Origin: Psychroflexus sediminis
GTDB taxonomy: Bacteria > Bacteroidota > Bacteroidia > Flavobacteriales > Flavobacteriaceae
Direction of reading: 5' to 3'
DNA length: 64,000 nt
Assembly (NCBI RefSeq): GCF_900099815.1
Contig: NZ_FNCW01000004.1
Span: 62,001 to 126,000, forward strand
Below are positions 27,985 through 36,119 of the stretch, in pieces. The first letter of the stretch is position 1. Each line of letters starts with the position of its first letter. The notes under the pieces are model-generated. The model made no database searches, was not told the origin of the DNA, and saw only the letters and a list, made by a program, of their open reading frames with translations. A program made the position numbers and the translations under genes.

Positions 27985-29316
27985 TTAGGTTTTGATTTTC
28001 ATTTTAAGTCTAAAAAGTAAGAAAATGCCACCGGCAAAAAAAAGAATTAAAAATAAAATAGCATTTCTAATGCTGCCCGTCACCTGCGCAATAAATCCGT
28101 ACATGAACATGCCGATTACAATCCCTATCTTTTCGGTAACTTCATAAAAACTAAAAAAAGAGGCGGTGTCTTTTTCATCTTCCGGAATATACTTGGAGTA
28201 AGTTGACCTGGACAAAGACTGAATACCTCCCATAACCAGCCCAACAAAAAAAGCGGTGATGTAAAATTGAAGGGGTTGCGTAATAAAAAACGCATAAATA
28301 CAGATCCCTATCCAAATTAAATTAATGGCGATCAGAATATTGATATTTCCGAACTTCCCCGCAAGTTTAGAAGCCGCATTTGCTCCAACAATTGCAACAA
28401 GTTGAATCAAAAGAATGCTCACTATAAGTCCTGTAGTTGACCCTCCTTCTGCCCACTGTATTTCGCCTACACCAAAGTAGGTGGCAATCAGCATAATGGT
28501 CTGTACCGCCATGCTGTATACAAAAAAGGCCTGAAGATAAGGCTCAAAGCCAAAGGAAGATTTTATTTTTTTGTAAGTGGTTTTTAATTCTCTGAAACCA
28601 TTCAGTATTAAATCTTTGGTTCTCGCCTTTCCTTTTCGGTTTCCTTTGGGCAAATAGGCGTAAGTATACTGGCTAAAGCCTATCCACCAGATTCCTGTCA
28701 AAATAAATGAGAGACGGGTAGGAAGCGATTCACTTTCAAATCCAAAGGTATCGTAAAACAGGATTAAAACAAGGCAGATAAGAAGTAGAATAACACTGCC
28801 TATATAGCCTAATGAAAATCCTTTTGCAGATGCTTTATCCTGTTGATCTCTGAAGGCGATATCCGGCAAATACGAATTGTAGAAGACGATACTTCCCCAA
28901 AATCCAACTAATCCAAAAAAATAGCAGATCAAACCAAACCACAGATTATCGATAGAAAACCAGAATAAACCCATGCAGGCTGTAGCGCCTAAATAATTGA
29001 AAAACTTCATGAAATTTTTCTTGTTGCCGATATAATCTGCCATACCCCCAAGAAGTGGACTCAAAACAGAAATAAGGATAAAAGCCAAACCGGTCACATA
29101 ACTGATTAGCGCATCATTATTTAAACTGTAGCCTAAGAAGTGTACGGTATCGTTTACAACAATCCCCTGATCGTTTTTAACAAGAGTAAGTGCTCCGTAG
29201 TAGATAGGAAAAATAGCTGAACTAATGACTAAGGGATAAACAGAATTAGCCCAGTCGTAAAACGCCCAGGCATATATAAGTTTTTGATGTCCCTTTTTTA
29301 GAGAGTTCATTTTCAA
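27985..29316 (-). CDS. MFS transporter, UMF1 (Atg22-like) family
   Basis: This 443-residue membrane protein has about twelve hydrophobic segments and the UMF1/Atg22-like N-terminus YAWAFYDWANSVYPLVISSAIFP (split here between YAWAFYDWANS and VYPLVISS). The conserved PDIAFRDQQDKASAKGF and GGIQSLSRSTYS loops are also visible. Yeast Atg22 exports amino acids from the vacuole; the bacterial substrate is unknown. It is the second gene of a tight four-gene run, three bases after the M48 stop and three before App1. Confidence 0.88.
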   Translation of the reverse strand: MKMNSLKKGHQKLIYAWAFYDWANSVYPLVISSAIFPIYYGALTLVKNDQGIVVNDTVHFLGYSLNNDALISYVTGLAFILISVLSPLLGGMADYIGNKKNFMKFFNYLGATACMGLFWFSIDNLWFGLICYFFGLVGFWGSIVFYNSYLPDIAFRDQQDKASAKGFSLGYIGSVILLLICLVLILFYDTFGFESESLPTRLSFILTGIWWIGFSQYTYAYLPKGNRKGKARTKDLILNGFRELKTTYKKIKSSFGFEPYLQAFFVYSMAVQTIMLIATYFGVGEIQWAEGGSTTGLIVSILLIQLVAIVGANAASKLAGKFGNINILIAINLIWIGICIYAFFITQPLQFYITAFFVGLVMGGIQSLSRSTYSKYIPEDEKDTASFFSFYEVTEKIGIVIGMFMYGFIAQVTGSIRNAILFLILFFAGGIFLLFRLKMKIKT

Positions 29317-29319
29317 AAC

Positions 29320-30141
29320 TTAATTTTGAAAAGAAGTCACTCCATATTTTGCAGCTGTCCGTTTTGCATCATCAACCCAATCCTGTAGATTCTCTATACG
29401 CTCATTATAAGAAGGGTGTGTACTCAGAAATTCGGGAGGCCCTGCACCCTCAGAAGCATCCTTCATTCGCTGCCAGAGGTCTACAGCCTCTTCAGGATTA
29501 TAGCCGGCAATAGCCATCAATTTTATTCCAATCCTGTCTGCTTCTGTTTCATGTTTTCTACTAAAAGGCAGCATAAATCCTACCTGAGATCCTATCCCGT
29601 AAGCCGTTGCAAAAAGCTGCTGACTTTCCTGATCGTCACCTAATGCAAGCATACCCACAGCACCTGCAGCCTGCTGTATCTGCCCAGCACTCATGCGTTG
29701 CTGACCGTGATTAGCTAGCGCGTGAGCCACCTCATGACCCATAATTGCCGCTACTCCAGCCTCATTTTTGGCCACCGGCAAAATACCTGTATAAAAAGCC
29801 ACTTTACCTCCGGGCATAGCCCAGGCATTTTTTTGATCATCTTTTATTAGGCTAAATTCCCATTTGTAATTATCGGTGTAATTCGGATATCCATTTTCAT
29901 TAAGCCAACGTTCGGCAGCATTGGCTATTTTGAAACCTACTCTTTGAATCATTTGAGCCTCTTCGCCTTCTTTGACGACATCGCTTTCCTCCAAAACTTT
30001 ATTATACTGCTGAAAAGACATCGGTAAGATTTGTGAGTTCGGAACCAATGCCAGGGTGCTTTTTCCTGTAAACGGATTAGTACCACAACTTACAATAATG
30101 AACATTAATAAAAAACTGGTATAGAATTTGAACTTAGACAT
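29320..30141 (-). CDS. M48 family metallopeptidase lipoprotein
   Basis: This 273-residue zinc peptidase starts at the ATG at 30139-30141 (an upstream TTG-type extension lacks a sensible leader). The leader ends in a lipobox (IVSC, Cys19). The zinc site HEVAH lies at 136-140 and the third ligand in HETEADRIG. This is the BepA/LoiP-like layout, in which such proteins maintain envelope proteins. It heads the run M48-UMF1-App1-lipid kinase. A TAGTTTTG -7 box lies 15 bases upstream. Confidence 0.9.
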   Translation of the reverse strand: MSKFKFYTSFLLMFIIVSCGTNPFTGKSTLALVPNSQILPMSFQQYNKVLEESDVVKEGEEAQMIQRVGFKIANAAERWLNENGYPNYTDNYKWEFSLIKDDQKNAWAMPGGKVAFYTGILPVAKNEAGVAAIMGHEVAHALANHGQQRMSAGQIQQAAGAVGMLALGDDQESQQLFATAYGIGSQVGFMLPFSRKHETEADRIGIKLMAIAGYNPEEAVDLWQRMKDASEGAGPPEFLSTHPSYNERIENLQDWVDDAKRTAAKYGVTSFQN

Positions 30142-30156
30142 AATATTAATTTTTAC

Positions 30157-30164
30157 CAAAACTA
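30157..30164 (-). promoter_or_regulatory. -7 box for the M48-UMF1-App1-lipid kinase operon
   Basis: The minus strand reads TAGTTTTG, an exact TAnnTTTG match, 15 bases before the M48 ATG, in the divergent region shared with msrB. A -33 TTTG is not clear. Confidence 0.4.
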
Positions 30165-30259
30165 ATCATTATATAGAACTTTTAATTTGAGATGTGATTG
30201 ATTTGTGAAAATTAGATGCTTTTATCTGATTAAGTTTTAATTTTAAAAAAATATATACT

Positions 30260-30742
30260 ATGAAACACGTTTCGTTAATTCTACTCATGATTCTTTTTAT
30301 TTCCTGTAAATCTGAAGCTCAACAAGAAGAAGCTTCAAAAAAGTTTGAGGTTCAAAAAACAGCAAGCGAATGGGAAGCAGAACTTACAGATGAAGAATAC
30401 AAGGTTTTAAGAGAAGCAGGTACAGAACCGCCTTTCTCAAGTCCTTTAAACAAGGTTAAAGAACCTGGCACTTTTGTTTGTGCTGCCTGTGGCAACCCGC
30501 TTTATAAAACCAAATATAAATTTGACAGTGGTACTGGATGGCCAAGTTTTGACAGAGCTATCGAAAATAGTGTCGTATATAGTTCTGATATGAAGTTAGG
30601 CTATGAGCGTTCAGAATTGCTTTGTGCAGATTGTGGCAGTCATTTAGGGCATGTCTTCAATGACGGACCTGAAGAAACTACAGGAATGAGGCATTGCATC
30701 AATGGCGTGGCTCTAGACTTTACACCAAAAGAAAAATCGTAA
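30260..30742 (+). CDS. msrB: Peptide-methionine (R)-S-oxide reductase MsrB, lipoprotein form
   Basis: This 160-residue protein reduces methionine-R-sulfoxide in proteins. The leader ends in a lipobox (FISC, Cys16), so it acts at the envelope. It has the two zinc CxxC pairs (CAACG and CADCG), the substrate motif GTGWPSF and the catalytic Cys in MRHCING. A second, leaderless MsrB begins one base after its stop. The tandem arrangement may give one enzyme for the periplasm and one for the cytoplasm. Confidence 0.93.
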   Translation: MKHVSLILLMILFISCKSEAQQEEASKKFEVQKTASEWEAELTDEEYKVLREAGTEPPFSSPLNKVKEPGTFVCAACGNPLYKTKYKFDSGTGWPSFDRAIENSVVYSSDMKLGYERSELLCADCGSHLGHVFNDGPEETTGMRHCINGVALDFTPKEKS

Positions 30743-30743
30743 T

Positions 30744-31142
30744 ATGACAGATAAAAATAAAATGACAGAACAAGACTGGAAAGAAAAACTCTCTGAAAAA
30801 GAATTTCACATTTTAAGAGAAAAAGGGACCGAACCTCCGCATTCTGGCAAATACAATACCCATTTTGAAGACGGTAAATACTACTGCAATGGCTGTGGCG
30901 AACTCCTGTTTGACAGTGCATCCAAGTTTGAAAGTAATTGTGGATGGCCGAGTTTCGACAGTTCTGTTGAAGGGGCCATCGAATATAAAAAAGACACCGC
31001 TTTTGGAATGATTCGTACTGAAATTCTATGTTCCAACTGCGGTGGACATATTGGTCACATTTTTGAAGATGGTCCTACTGACACCGGGAAGCGCTACTGC
31101 GTCAATTCCCTTAGTATTAATTTTAAAAATCAAGACTCATGA
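30744..31142 (+). CDS. msrB: Peptide-methionine (R)-S-oxide reductase MsrB, cytoplasmic form
   Basis: This 132-residue MsrB without a signal peptide has zinc pairs CNGCG and CSNCG, the NCGWPSF segment and the catalytic Cys in RYCVNS. It is clearly a paralogue of the previous gene. Its stop overlaps the start of the following lipoprotein gene by four bases. Confidence 0.93.
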   Translation: MTDKNKMTEQDWKEKLSEKEFHILREKGTEPPHSGKYNTHFEDGKYYCNGCGELLFDSASKFESNCGWPSFDSSVEGAIEYKKDTAFGMIRTEILCSNCGGHIGHIFEDGPTDTGKRYCVNSLSINFKNQDS

Positions 31143-31669
31143 AAAAAATAAGTTTATTACTCGCCCTCATTTTAGTTATAGTTAGCTGTGAAGGTGAAAG
31201 GGGTCCTATTGGCCCTCCTGGCCCTATAGGAGAGCCTGGTGAGGCCTTAATAGGAACCATCCTGGAAATTGAAGGTGATTTTACAGCTGAAAATGGCTAC
31301 TCGTTCCTTTATGAATTTCCAACAAGTGAAGTTGTCGTTTTCGAAAGCGATGTCGTTCAAGTCTACCTCTTGGAAGAAGTTATAAATGACAATGGCGACT
31401 TCGTAGATGTTTGGACTCCATTACCAAATAGTTTTTTCTTTAGCGATGCTAGCCAACTGGTCTACAATTACAATCATACGTTTTTTGATGTAAATCTTTT
31501 TCTAGACGGAAACGTGGACTTCAAAACAGTTTCAAATGATTTTCTTCTGAATCAGGTATTTAGAATAGCTATCATACCCGCCGCATTTGCTGAAAAAAAT
31601 CCTAACTTAACCAGTTACGAAGCACTTATGCAAGCTATGCCCGATGCTAAAGTTTTGAAGATAGATTAA
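31139..31669 (+). CDS. Lipoprotein with short collagen-like Gly-X-Y stretch
   Basis: This 176-residue protein has a lipobox (IVSC, Cys17) directly followed by GERGPIGPPGPIGEPGEA, a run of Gly-X-Y triplets rich in proline. The remaining 140 residues are aromatic and beta-rich (YSFLYEF, VVQVYLLEEV, LPNSFFFSDASQL), with no known motif. Similar lipoproteins are widespread in Bacteroidota and have no assigned function. It overlaps msrB by four bases. A hairpin terminator follows its stop, so the three genes form one transcript. Confidence 0.7.
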   Translation: MKKISLLLALILVIVSCEGERGPIGPPGPIGEPGEALIGTILEIEGDFTAENGYSFLYEFPTSEVVVFESDVVQVYLLEEVINDNGDFVDVWTPLPNSFFFSDASQLVYNYNHTFFDVNLFLDGNVDFKTVSNDFLLNQVFRIAIIPAAFAEKNPNLTSYEALMQAMPDAKVLKID

Positions 31670-31686
31670 TTATAAAATTACTTTTT

Positions 31687-31713
31687 AAAAGGCCTTTTTA
31701 CAAGGCCTTTTTT
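31687..31713 (+). terminator. Intrinsic terminator after the msrB-msrB-lipoprotein operon
   Basis: AAAAGGCC (31687-31694), a nine-base loop and GGCCTTTT (31704-31711), followed by further T residues, form an 8-bp stem with a U tract 18 bases after the lipoprotein stop. Confidence 0.8.
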
Positions 31714-31812
31714 AATATCCCAAAGAATCAGTTTAGTGTTTCGTTAATACTCTTCAAATTATAGGTTTCCTTTAAGAATATAATTTTAATTTTACACTCC
31801 AAAAAAAATATT

Positions 31813-32361
31813 ATGAGCGATAAGTCAGGAAAAGTTCAAGATCTTATAGATAAAAAGTTTCTAGAGCAGAGAAAAGTTTTTCTTAACGGCCAAGTAGATG
31901 GTAAAAGTGCTAAACACATCATTGATAGATTGATGTATCTGGACATGGAAAGCGAGGATGAAATTCAATTTTACATCAATAGTCCTGGTGGATACGTAAC
32001 CGATGGATTTGCAATTTATGATACTATGAAATCCTTGAAGAGTCCAGTTTCTACAATATGTAGCGGTTTGGCTGCCTCTATGGGTTCTATTTTGATGTCG
32101 GGTGGTGAAAAAGGAAAACGTTTCATACAACCTCATGCAAAAATAATGATTCATCAACCTATGGGAGGAGCTCGAGGACAGGCTTCCAATATTGAAATCC
32201 AAGCACAGGAAATTTTGAAAATTAAAGAATTAAGTGCTCAAATACTCGCAGATAATTGCAATCAAAGCTTCGATAAAGTGATGAAGGATTTTAAACGCGA
32301 TTACTGGATGAATGCTCAAGAATCACTGGATTACGGTATTGTAGATGGAATTCTTTCCTAA
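31813..32361 (+). CDS. ClpP-like ATP-dependent protease proteolytic subunit
   Basis: This 182-residue serine protease of the ClpP fold has Ser89 in GLAASMG, His114 in IMIHQPMGG and Asp163 in FKRDYWM, so the catalytic triad is complete. YINSPGGYVTDGFAIYD is the usual strand-helix. It is shorter than housekeeping ClpP (about 200-220 residues) and is not next to clpX or tig, so it may be a second paralogue. A GNAT gene begins two bases after its stop. Confidence 0.87.
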   Translation: MSDKSGKVQDLIDKKFLEQRKVFLNGQVDGKSAKHIIDRLMYLDMESEDEIQFYINSPGGYVTDGFAIYDTMKSLKSPVSTICSGLAASMGSILMSGGEKGKRFIQPHAKIMIHQPMGGARGQASNIEIQAQEILKIKELSAQILADNCNQSFDKVMKDFKRDYWMNAQESLDYGIVDGILS

Positions 32362-32363
32362 AG

Positions 32364-32807
32364 GTGTCTATAGAAATTAAATATATATCTTCTCGTGAAA
32401 CCATAGACTTAAGGTATCTTGTTTTAAGACAGGGAAGGCCTAGAAGTACCAGTCACATGGAAGGTGATGATTCAAAAAGCACCAAACACATTGGTGCTTT
32501 TATGGGTTCTAGATGTGTCGGTATTTTAAGTTTATTTCTTTCAAGAACAAACAAACTTAAAAGTCATTCTCAATACCAATTGAGAGGAATGGCTGTAGAA
32601 CCTCAATTTCACGGTCAGGATATCGGCAGAAAGCTTGTCCTTTTTTCTGAATGTGAACTTAAAAAAATGAATGTTGAAATGCTCTGGTGTAACGCCAGAG
32701 AAATTGCAGTTGGTTTTTATAAAAAACTGAATTTCGAAATTATTTCAGATCAATTTCATATTCCGGAGGTAGGTCCGCATGTTTTGATGTACAAAAGATT
32801 AAGCTGA
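32364..32807 (+). CDS. GNAT family N-acetyltransferase
   Basis: This 147-residue GNAT protein starts with GTG at 32364, two bases after the ClpP stop. The acetyl-CoA motif lies in LRGMAVEPQFHGQDIGRKLV, and WCNAREIAVGFYKKLNFEII is the classical motif B region. The substrate is unknown. The neighbouring peptidase gene begins one base later, so all three are cotranscribed. Confidence 0.83.
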   Translation: MSIEIKYISSRETIDLRYLVLRQGRPRSTSHMEGDDSKSTKHIGAFMGSRCVGILSLFLSRTNKLKSHSQYQLRGMAVEPQFHGQDIGRKLVLFSECELKKMNVEMLWCNAREIAVGFYKKLNFEIISDQFHIPEVGPHVLMYKRLS

Positions 32808-32808
32808 C

Positions 32809-33555
32809 ATGAAACGAAAAAGATTTTTAAAGACTTCCATTTTAGCTGGGATTGGTTCTCAACTTCAATTAAATTCAGAATTATTTAAGCTATTTGAGTT
32901 TGAAGATATCAAAATTGAAAATCTTCTGGGTTTAAGTCAGTCGCATTTAAAATCAGAGTTTATTTTGCTGGAAGAGGATACCTTTAAGGCGTTCTCTTTG
33001 ATGAAATCTTCAGCTCTAGAAGATGGCATCACTTTAAAAATCGTTTCAGGCTACAGGAGTTTTGAGCAGCAAAAAGAAATTTGGGAATGGAAGTTTAAGC
33101 AGCTTACAAAAACAAAAGCTCCAATTCAAGCTATTTCAGAAATAATGACCTACTCCTCTATTCCAGGAACTTCCCGACATCACTGGGGTACAGATATAGA
33201 TTTGATTGATGATTCAGTCATAGTACCAGAAGGTGATTTGCTTTTGGAAAAACATTATCATGGTAATGCGCCATTTTCTAAAATGAAATCATGGATGGAG
33301 AAAAACAGCAGTGATTTTGGATTTAGACTGGTTTATACCAGGGATGATACACGAACAGGTTTTAATTACGAACCCTGGCATTATTCTTATGCTCCAAAAG
33401 CTAAACTGTATCTTGACTTACAATCTAGTGAGAAGTATAGAAAAGCATGGAGAAATCTGGAATTTAAGGGGAAATCTTATATGACAGATTCCTTTATGGA
33501 TTCTTATTTTAAAAACTATGGATTTGGAATCCATCCCAGTTTAATGCCTTCTTAA
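32809..33555 (+). CDS. M15 family (VanY-like) D-alanyl-D-alanine carboxypeptidase
   Basis: This 248-residue protein has the M15B signature: SRHHWGTDIDLID supplies zinc-binding His and Asp, and EPWHYSY supplies the third ligand. The family trims D-Ala from peptidoglycan stem peptides. The N-terminus KRKRFLKTSILAGIG resembles a Tat leader with RK in place of RR; export by Tat or Sec is undecided. It is the last gene of the clpP-GNAT-M15 run. Confidence 0.87.
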   Translation: MKRKRFLKTSILAGIGSQLQLNSELFKLFEFEDIKIENLLGLSQSHLKSEFILLEEDTFKAFSLMKSSALEDGITLKIVSGYRSFEQQKEIWEWKFKQLTKTKAPIQAISEIMTYSSIPGTSRHHWGTDIDLIDDSVIVPEGDLLLEKHYHGNAPFSKMKSWMEKNSSDFGFRLVYTRDDTRTGFNYEPWHYSYAPKAKLYLDLQSSEKYRKAWRNLEFKGKSYMTDSFMDSYFKNYGFGIHPSLMPS

Positions 33556-33606
33556 ACGCAATAGCGTATCTATCAATAATTCTTATTTTAGCAAAAAATA
33601 AATTCT

Positions 33607-35127
33607 ATGGGCAAAAAAGTCATATTAACGATTCTGGATGGTTGGGGAATTTCTCCTTCTAAAGATATTTCGGCAGTGGATCAAGCCAGGACTCCTTTTA
33701 TGGATAGCTTATATAAAAAGTATCCACATGCGACTTTAAGAACGGATGGATTAAATGTAGGATTGCCTGAAGGACAAATGGGGAATTCTGAAGTCGGTCA
33801 TATGAATCTAGGTGCGGGTAGAATTGTATATCAAGATCTTGTAAAAATCAACAGGGCAGTAGAAAAAAATACGCTTAAGGATGAACCCGCCCTGGAGCAG
33901 GCCTTTGATTATGCTAAAAAAAACGATAAAGCAGTACATTTCTTGGGGCTGGTAAGTGACGGTGGGGTGCATTCTCATATCAATCACCTCAAAGGACTTG
34001 TATCAGCTGCTCAAGACTATGGTATTTCAAAAAAGTATGTTCATGCCTTTACAGATGGAAGAGATGTGGATCCTCATTCCGGGAAAGGATTCATCGAAGA
34101 ATTGATCCCGCATTTTGAAAAAACAGATACCAAATTAGCTAGTATTATAGGGAGGTATTACGCTATGGATAGAGATAAGCGCTGGGAAAGAATAGAAAAA
34201 GCATATGACCTCATTGTAAAAGGGGAAGCAGAAACTTTTACTGAAAATCCACTAGAAGTTTTACAGAAAAGCTATGATGACGGAGTTTCAGACGAATTTA
34301 TAAAGCCAATAGCTGTCACATCCCATGGAGAACCCCTTGCTAAAATCAATAAAGGCGATGTTGTGATTTTCTTCAATTTCAGGACAGATCGCGGAAGACA
34401 ACTTACACAAGCATTGAGTCAGCAAGATTTTCCTGAATATGACATGAAGTCCCTTCCTTTGTATTACGTCACTATGACCAAATATGATGATAGCTTCAAA
34501 AACATCAATGTGGTTTATAAAAAAGAAAATATCAAAGCAACACTGGGAGAAGTTTTGGAATATACTGGGAAATCTCAAATTCGAGCTGCAGAAACCGAAA
34601 AATATCCACACGTTACCTTCTTTTTTTCTGGGGGCCGGGAAGAGCCTTTTAGGAATGAAAAGCGCATTATGGTCAGTTCGCCAAAAGTGGCTACTTATGA
34701 TTTGCAGCCGGAAATGAGTGCCTATGAGCTTAAAGATAAACTGGTAAAAGAAATCTCAGAACAAAGCGGAGATTTTATTTGTTTGAACTTTGCCAATCCT
34801 GATATGGTAGGCCATACAGGAGATTTTGATGCGGCAGTAAAAGCTTGTGAAACTGTGGATGAATGCCTTAAGGAAGTGGTTACAGAAGCCGAGAAAAAAG
34901 ATTATTCCGTAATTGTCATTGCAGACCATGGAAACAGTGAAACCATGGTCAATGAAGACGGTTCTCCAAATACGGCGCATACGACGAATCCAGTTCCTTT
35001 CATCTTGGTGGATAAAGATGTCGTATCTATTAAAGACGGTATTCTGGGAGATATTGCGCCTACCATTTTAGATTTAATGGGTATTGAAAAACCAGAACTT
35101 ATGACTCAAAACTCGTTATTAGCATGA
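33607..35127 (+). CDS. gpmI: 2,3-bisphosphoglycerate-independent phosphoglycerate mutase
   Basis: This manganese-dependent enzyme interconverts 3- and 2-phosphoglycerate in glycolysis. At 506 residues it is normal length. It begins ILTILDGWGIS, with the first metal ligand Asp, and has the phosphoserine site GNSEVGHMNLGAGR, the FTDGRDVDP loop and the late metal sites NPDMVGHTG and IVIADHGNSE. The next gene overlaps its stop (ATGA). Confidence 0.96.
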   Translation: MGKKVILTILDGWGISPSKDISAVDQARTPFMDSLYKKYPHATLRTDGLNVGLPEGQMGNSEVGHMNLGAGRIVYQDLVKINRAVEKNTLKDEPALEQAFDYAKKNDKAVHFLGLVSDGGVHSHINHLKGLVSAAQDYGISKKYVHAFTDGRDVDPHSGKGFIEELIPHFEKTDTKLASIIGRYYAMDRDKRWERIEKAYDLIVKGEAETFTENPLEVLQKSYDDGVSDEFIKPIAVTSHGEPLAKINKGDVVIFFNFRTDRGRQLTQALSQQDFPEYDMKSLPLYYVTMTKYDDSFKNINVVYKKENIKATLGEVLEYTGKSQIRAAETEKYPHVTFFFSGGREEPFRNEKRIMVSSPKVATYDLQPEMSAYELKDKLVKEISEQSGDFICLNFANPDMVGHTGDFDAAVKACETVDECLKEVVTEAEKKDYSVIVIADHGNSETMVNEDGSPNTAHTTNPVPFILVDKDVVSIKDGILGDIAPTILDLMGIEKPELMTQNSLLA

Positions 35128-35687
35128 GAAAATCAATGACCCTATTCATGATTCTAAGTCTTTGTCTGGGAATTTCTAGTTTTATTCCTTCTGAATTTGA
35201 AGACTATAGTAAAGCAGGACTTCAAGATTATAAACTTATGCTTGGTGAATTCAAACTAGAAGATTTGAAATCCACAGTCAACAAATCCTGGTTCGAGTCT
35301 GGGTATGAAAATTATACGCCTAAGGCTAAAGTTGTAGATCAAATAAAATCAGAATTGGCAACTAATGATTTTCATATTTTAGTATATATGGGGACTTGGT
35401 GTACAGACAGCAGAAGAGAATTTCCGCATTTGGTAAAAATTCTAAATCAGGCTGATTTTAACCTCAATAACTTAAGCATTGTAGGGGTAGACCGAGATAA
35501 AGTTGTACCTGACATGACTGAAGAAAAAAGAAAAAAACTCAATATCATAAATGTTCCAACCATTATCGTTTACGATGAAAATGGTCAAGAGATTAATCGC
35601 TTTGTTGAATTTCCCCAGGAATCTTTAGAAAAAGATCTTCTTAAAATTTTCTCAGGGGAAGATTATAAACACGTTTATGATTTCTAA
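35124..35687 (+). CDS. Thioredoxin-fold protein with CxxS motif
   Basis: This 187-residue exported protein has a signal peptide (MRKSMTLFMILSLCLGISS) and a thioredoxin fold: YMGTWCTDSRREFPHLVKIL holds the active site and INVPTIIVYDENGQEI the cis-Pro loop. The active site is CTDS, so only one Cys is present; disulphide reduction by the usual two-Cys route is unlikely, and a binding or monothiol role is possible. The family is common in Bacteroidota. It overlaps gpmI by four bases. Confidence 0.78.
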   Translation: MRKSMTLFMILSLCLGISSFIPSEFEDYSKAGLQDYKLMLGEFKLEDLKSTVNKSWFESGYENYTPKAKVVDQIKSELATNDFHILVYMGTWCTDSRREFPHLVKILNQADFNLNNLSIVGVDRDKVVPDMTEEKRKKLNIINVPTIIVYDENGQEINRFVEFPQESLEKDLLKIFSGEDYKHVYDF

Positions 35688-35696
35688 TATTACCCT

Positions 35697-36119
35697 ATGA
35701 TTTCATCCAGAAGACCCATTTTAGCTATTGACTTTGATGGAACTATAGTAGAAAATAAGTATCCTTCTATTGGTAAACCCATATTGTTTGCCTTTGAAAC
35801 TCTTCATAAGCTTCAGGAAAAAGGATTTGTTCTCATTCTTTGGACATACAGAAGTGGAGAAAAATTGAAAGAAGCCGTAGAGTTTTGTAGAGAGCATGGT
35901 ATAGAGTTTTATGCCGTCAACAAAAGTTATCCAGAAGAAGATTATACAGATGAAATCAGCAGAAAAATAAATGCTGATATTTTTATTGACGATAGAAATG
36001 TTGGCGGTTTTCTAGGCTGGGGAGAGATTTACAAAGAATTGCTGGAAGAGGATAAAGAGCTAGAAAAATTGAAAAATCAGAAGAAAGGATTTTTTGAATC
36101 CCTATTTAAAAAGTTATAA
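35697..36119 (+). CDS. BT0820-type HAD phosphatase
   Basis: This 140-residue compact HAD-superfamily protein without a cap domain has motif I AIDFDGTIVENKYP, LWTYRSGEKLKEAV after it, and IFIDDRNVGG as the final motif. It matches the BT0820 family described from Bacteroides, whose physiological substrate is not established. Its TAA stop directly abuts the ATG of map. Confidence 0.83.
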   Translation: MISSRRPILAIDFDGTIVENKYPSIGKPILFAFETLHKLQEKGFVLILWTYRSGEKLKEAVEFCREHGIEFYAVNKSYPEEDYTDEISRKINADIFIDDRNVGGFLGWGEIYKELLEEDKELEKLKNQKKGFFESLFKKL

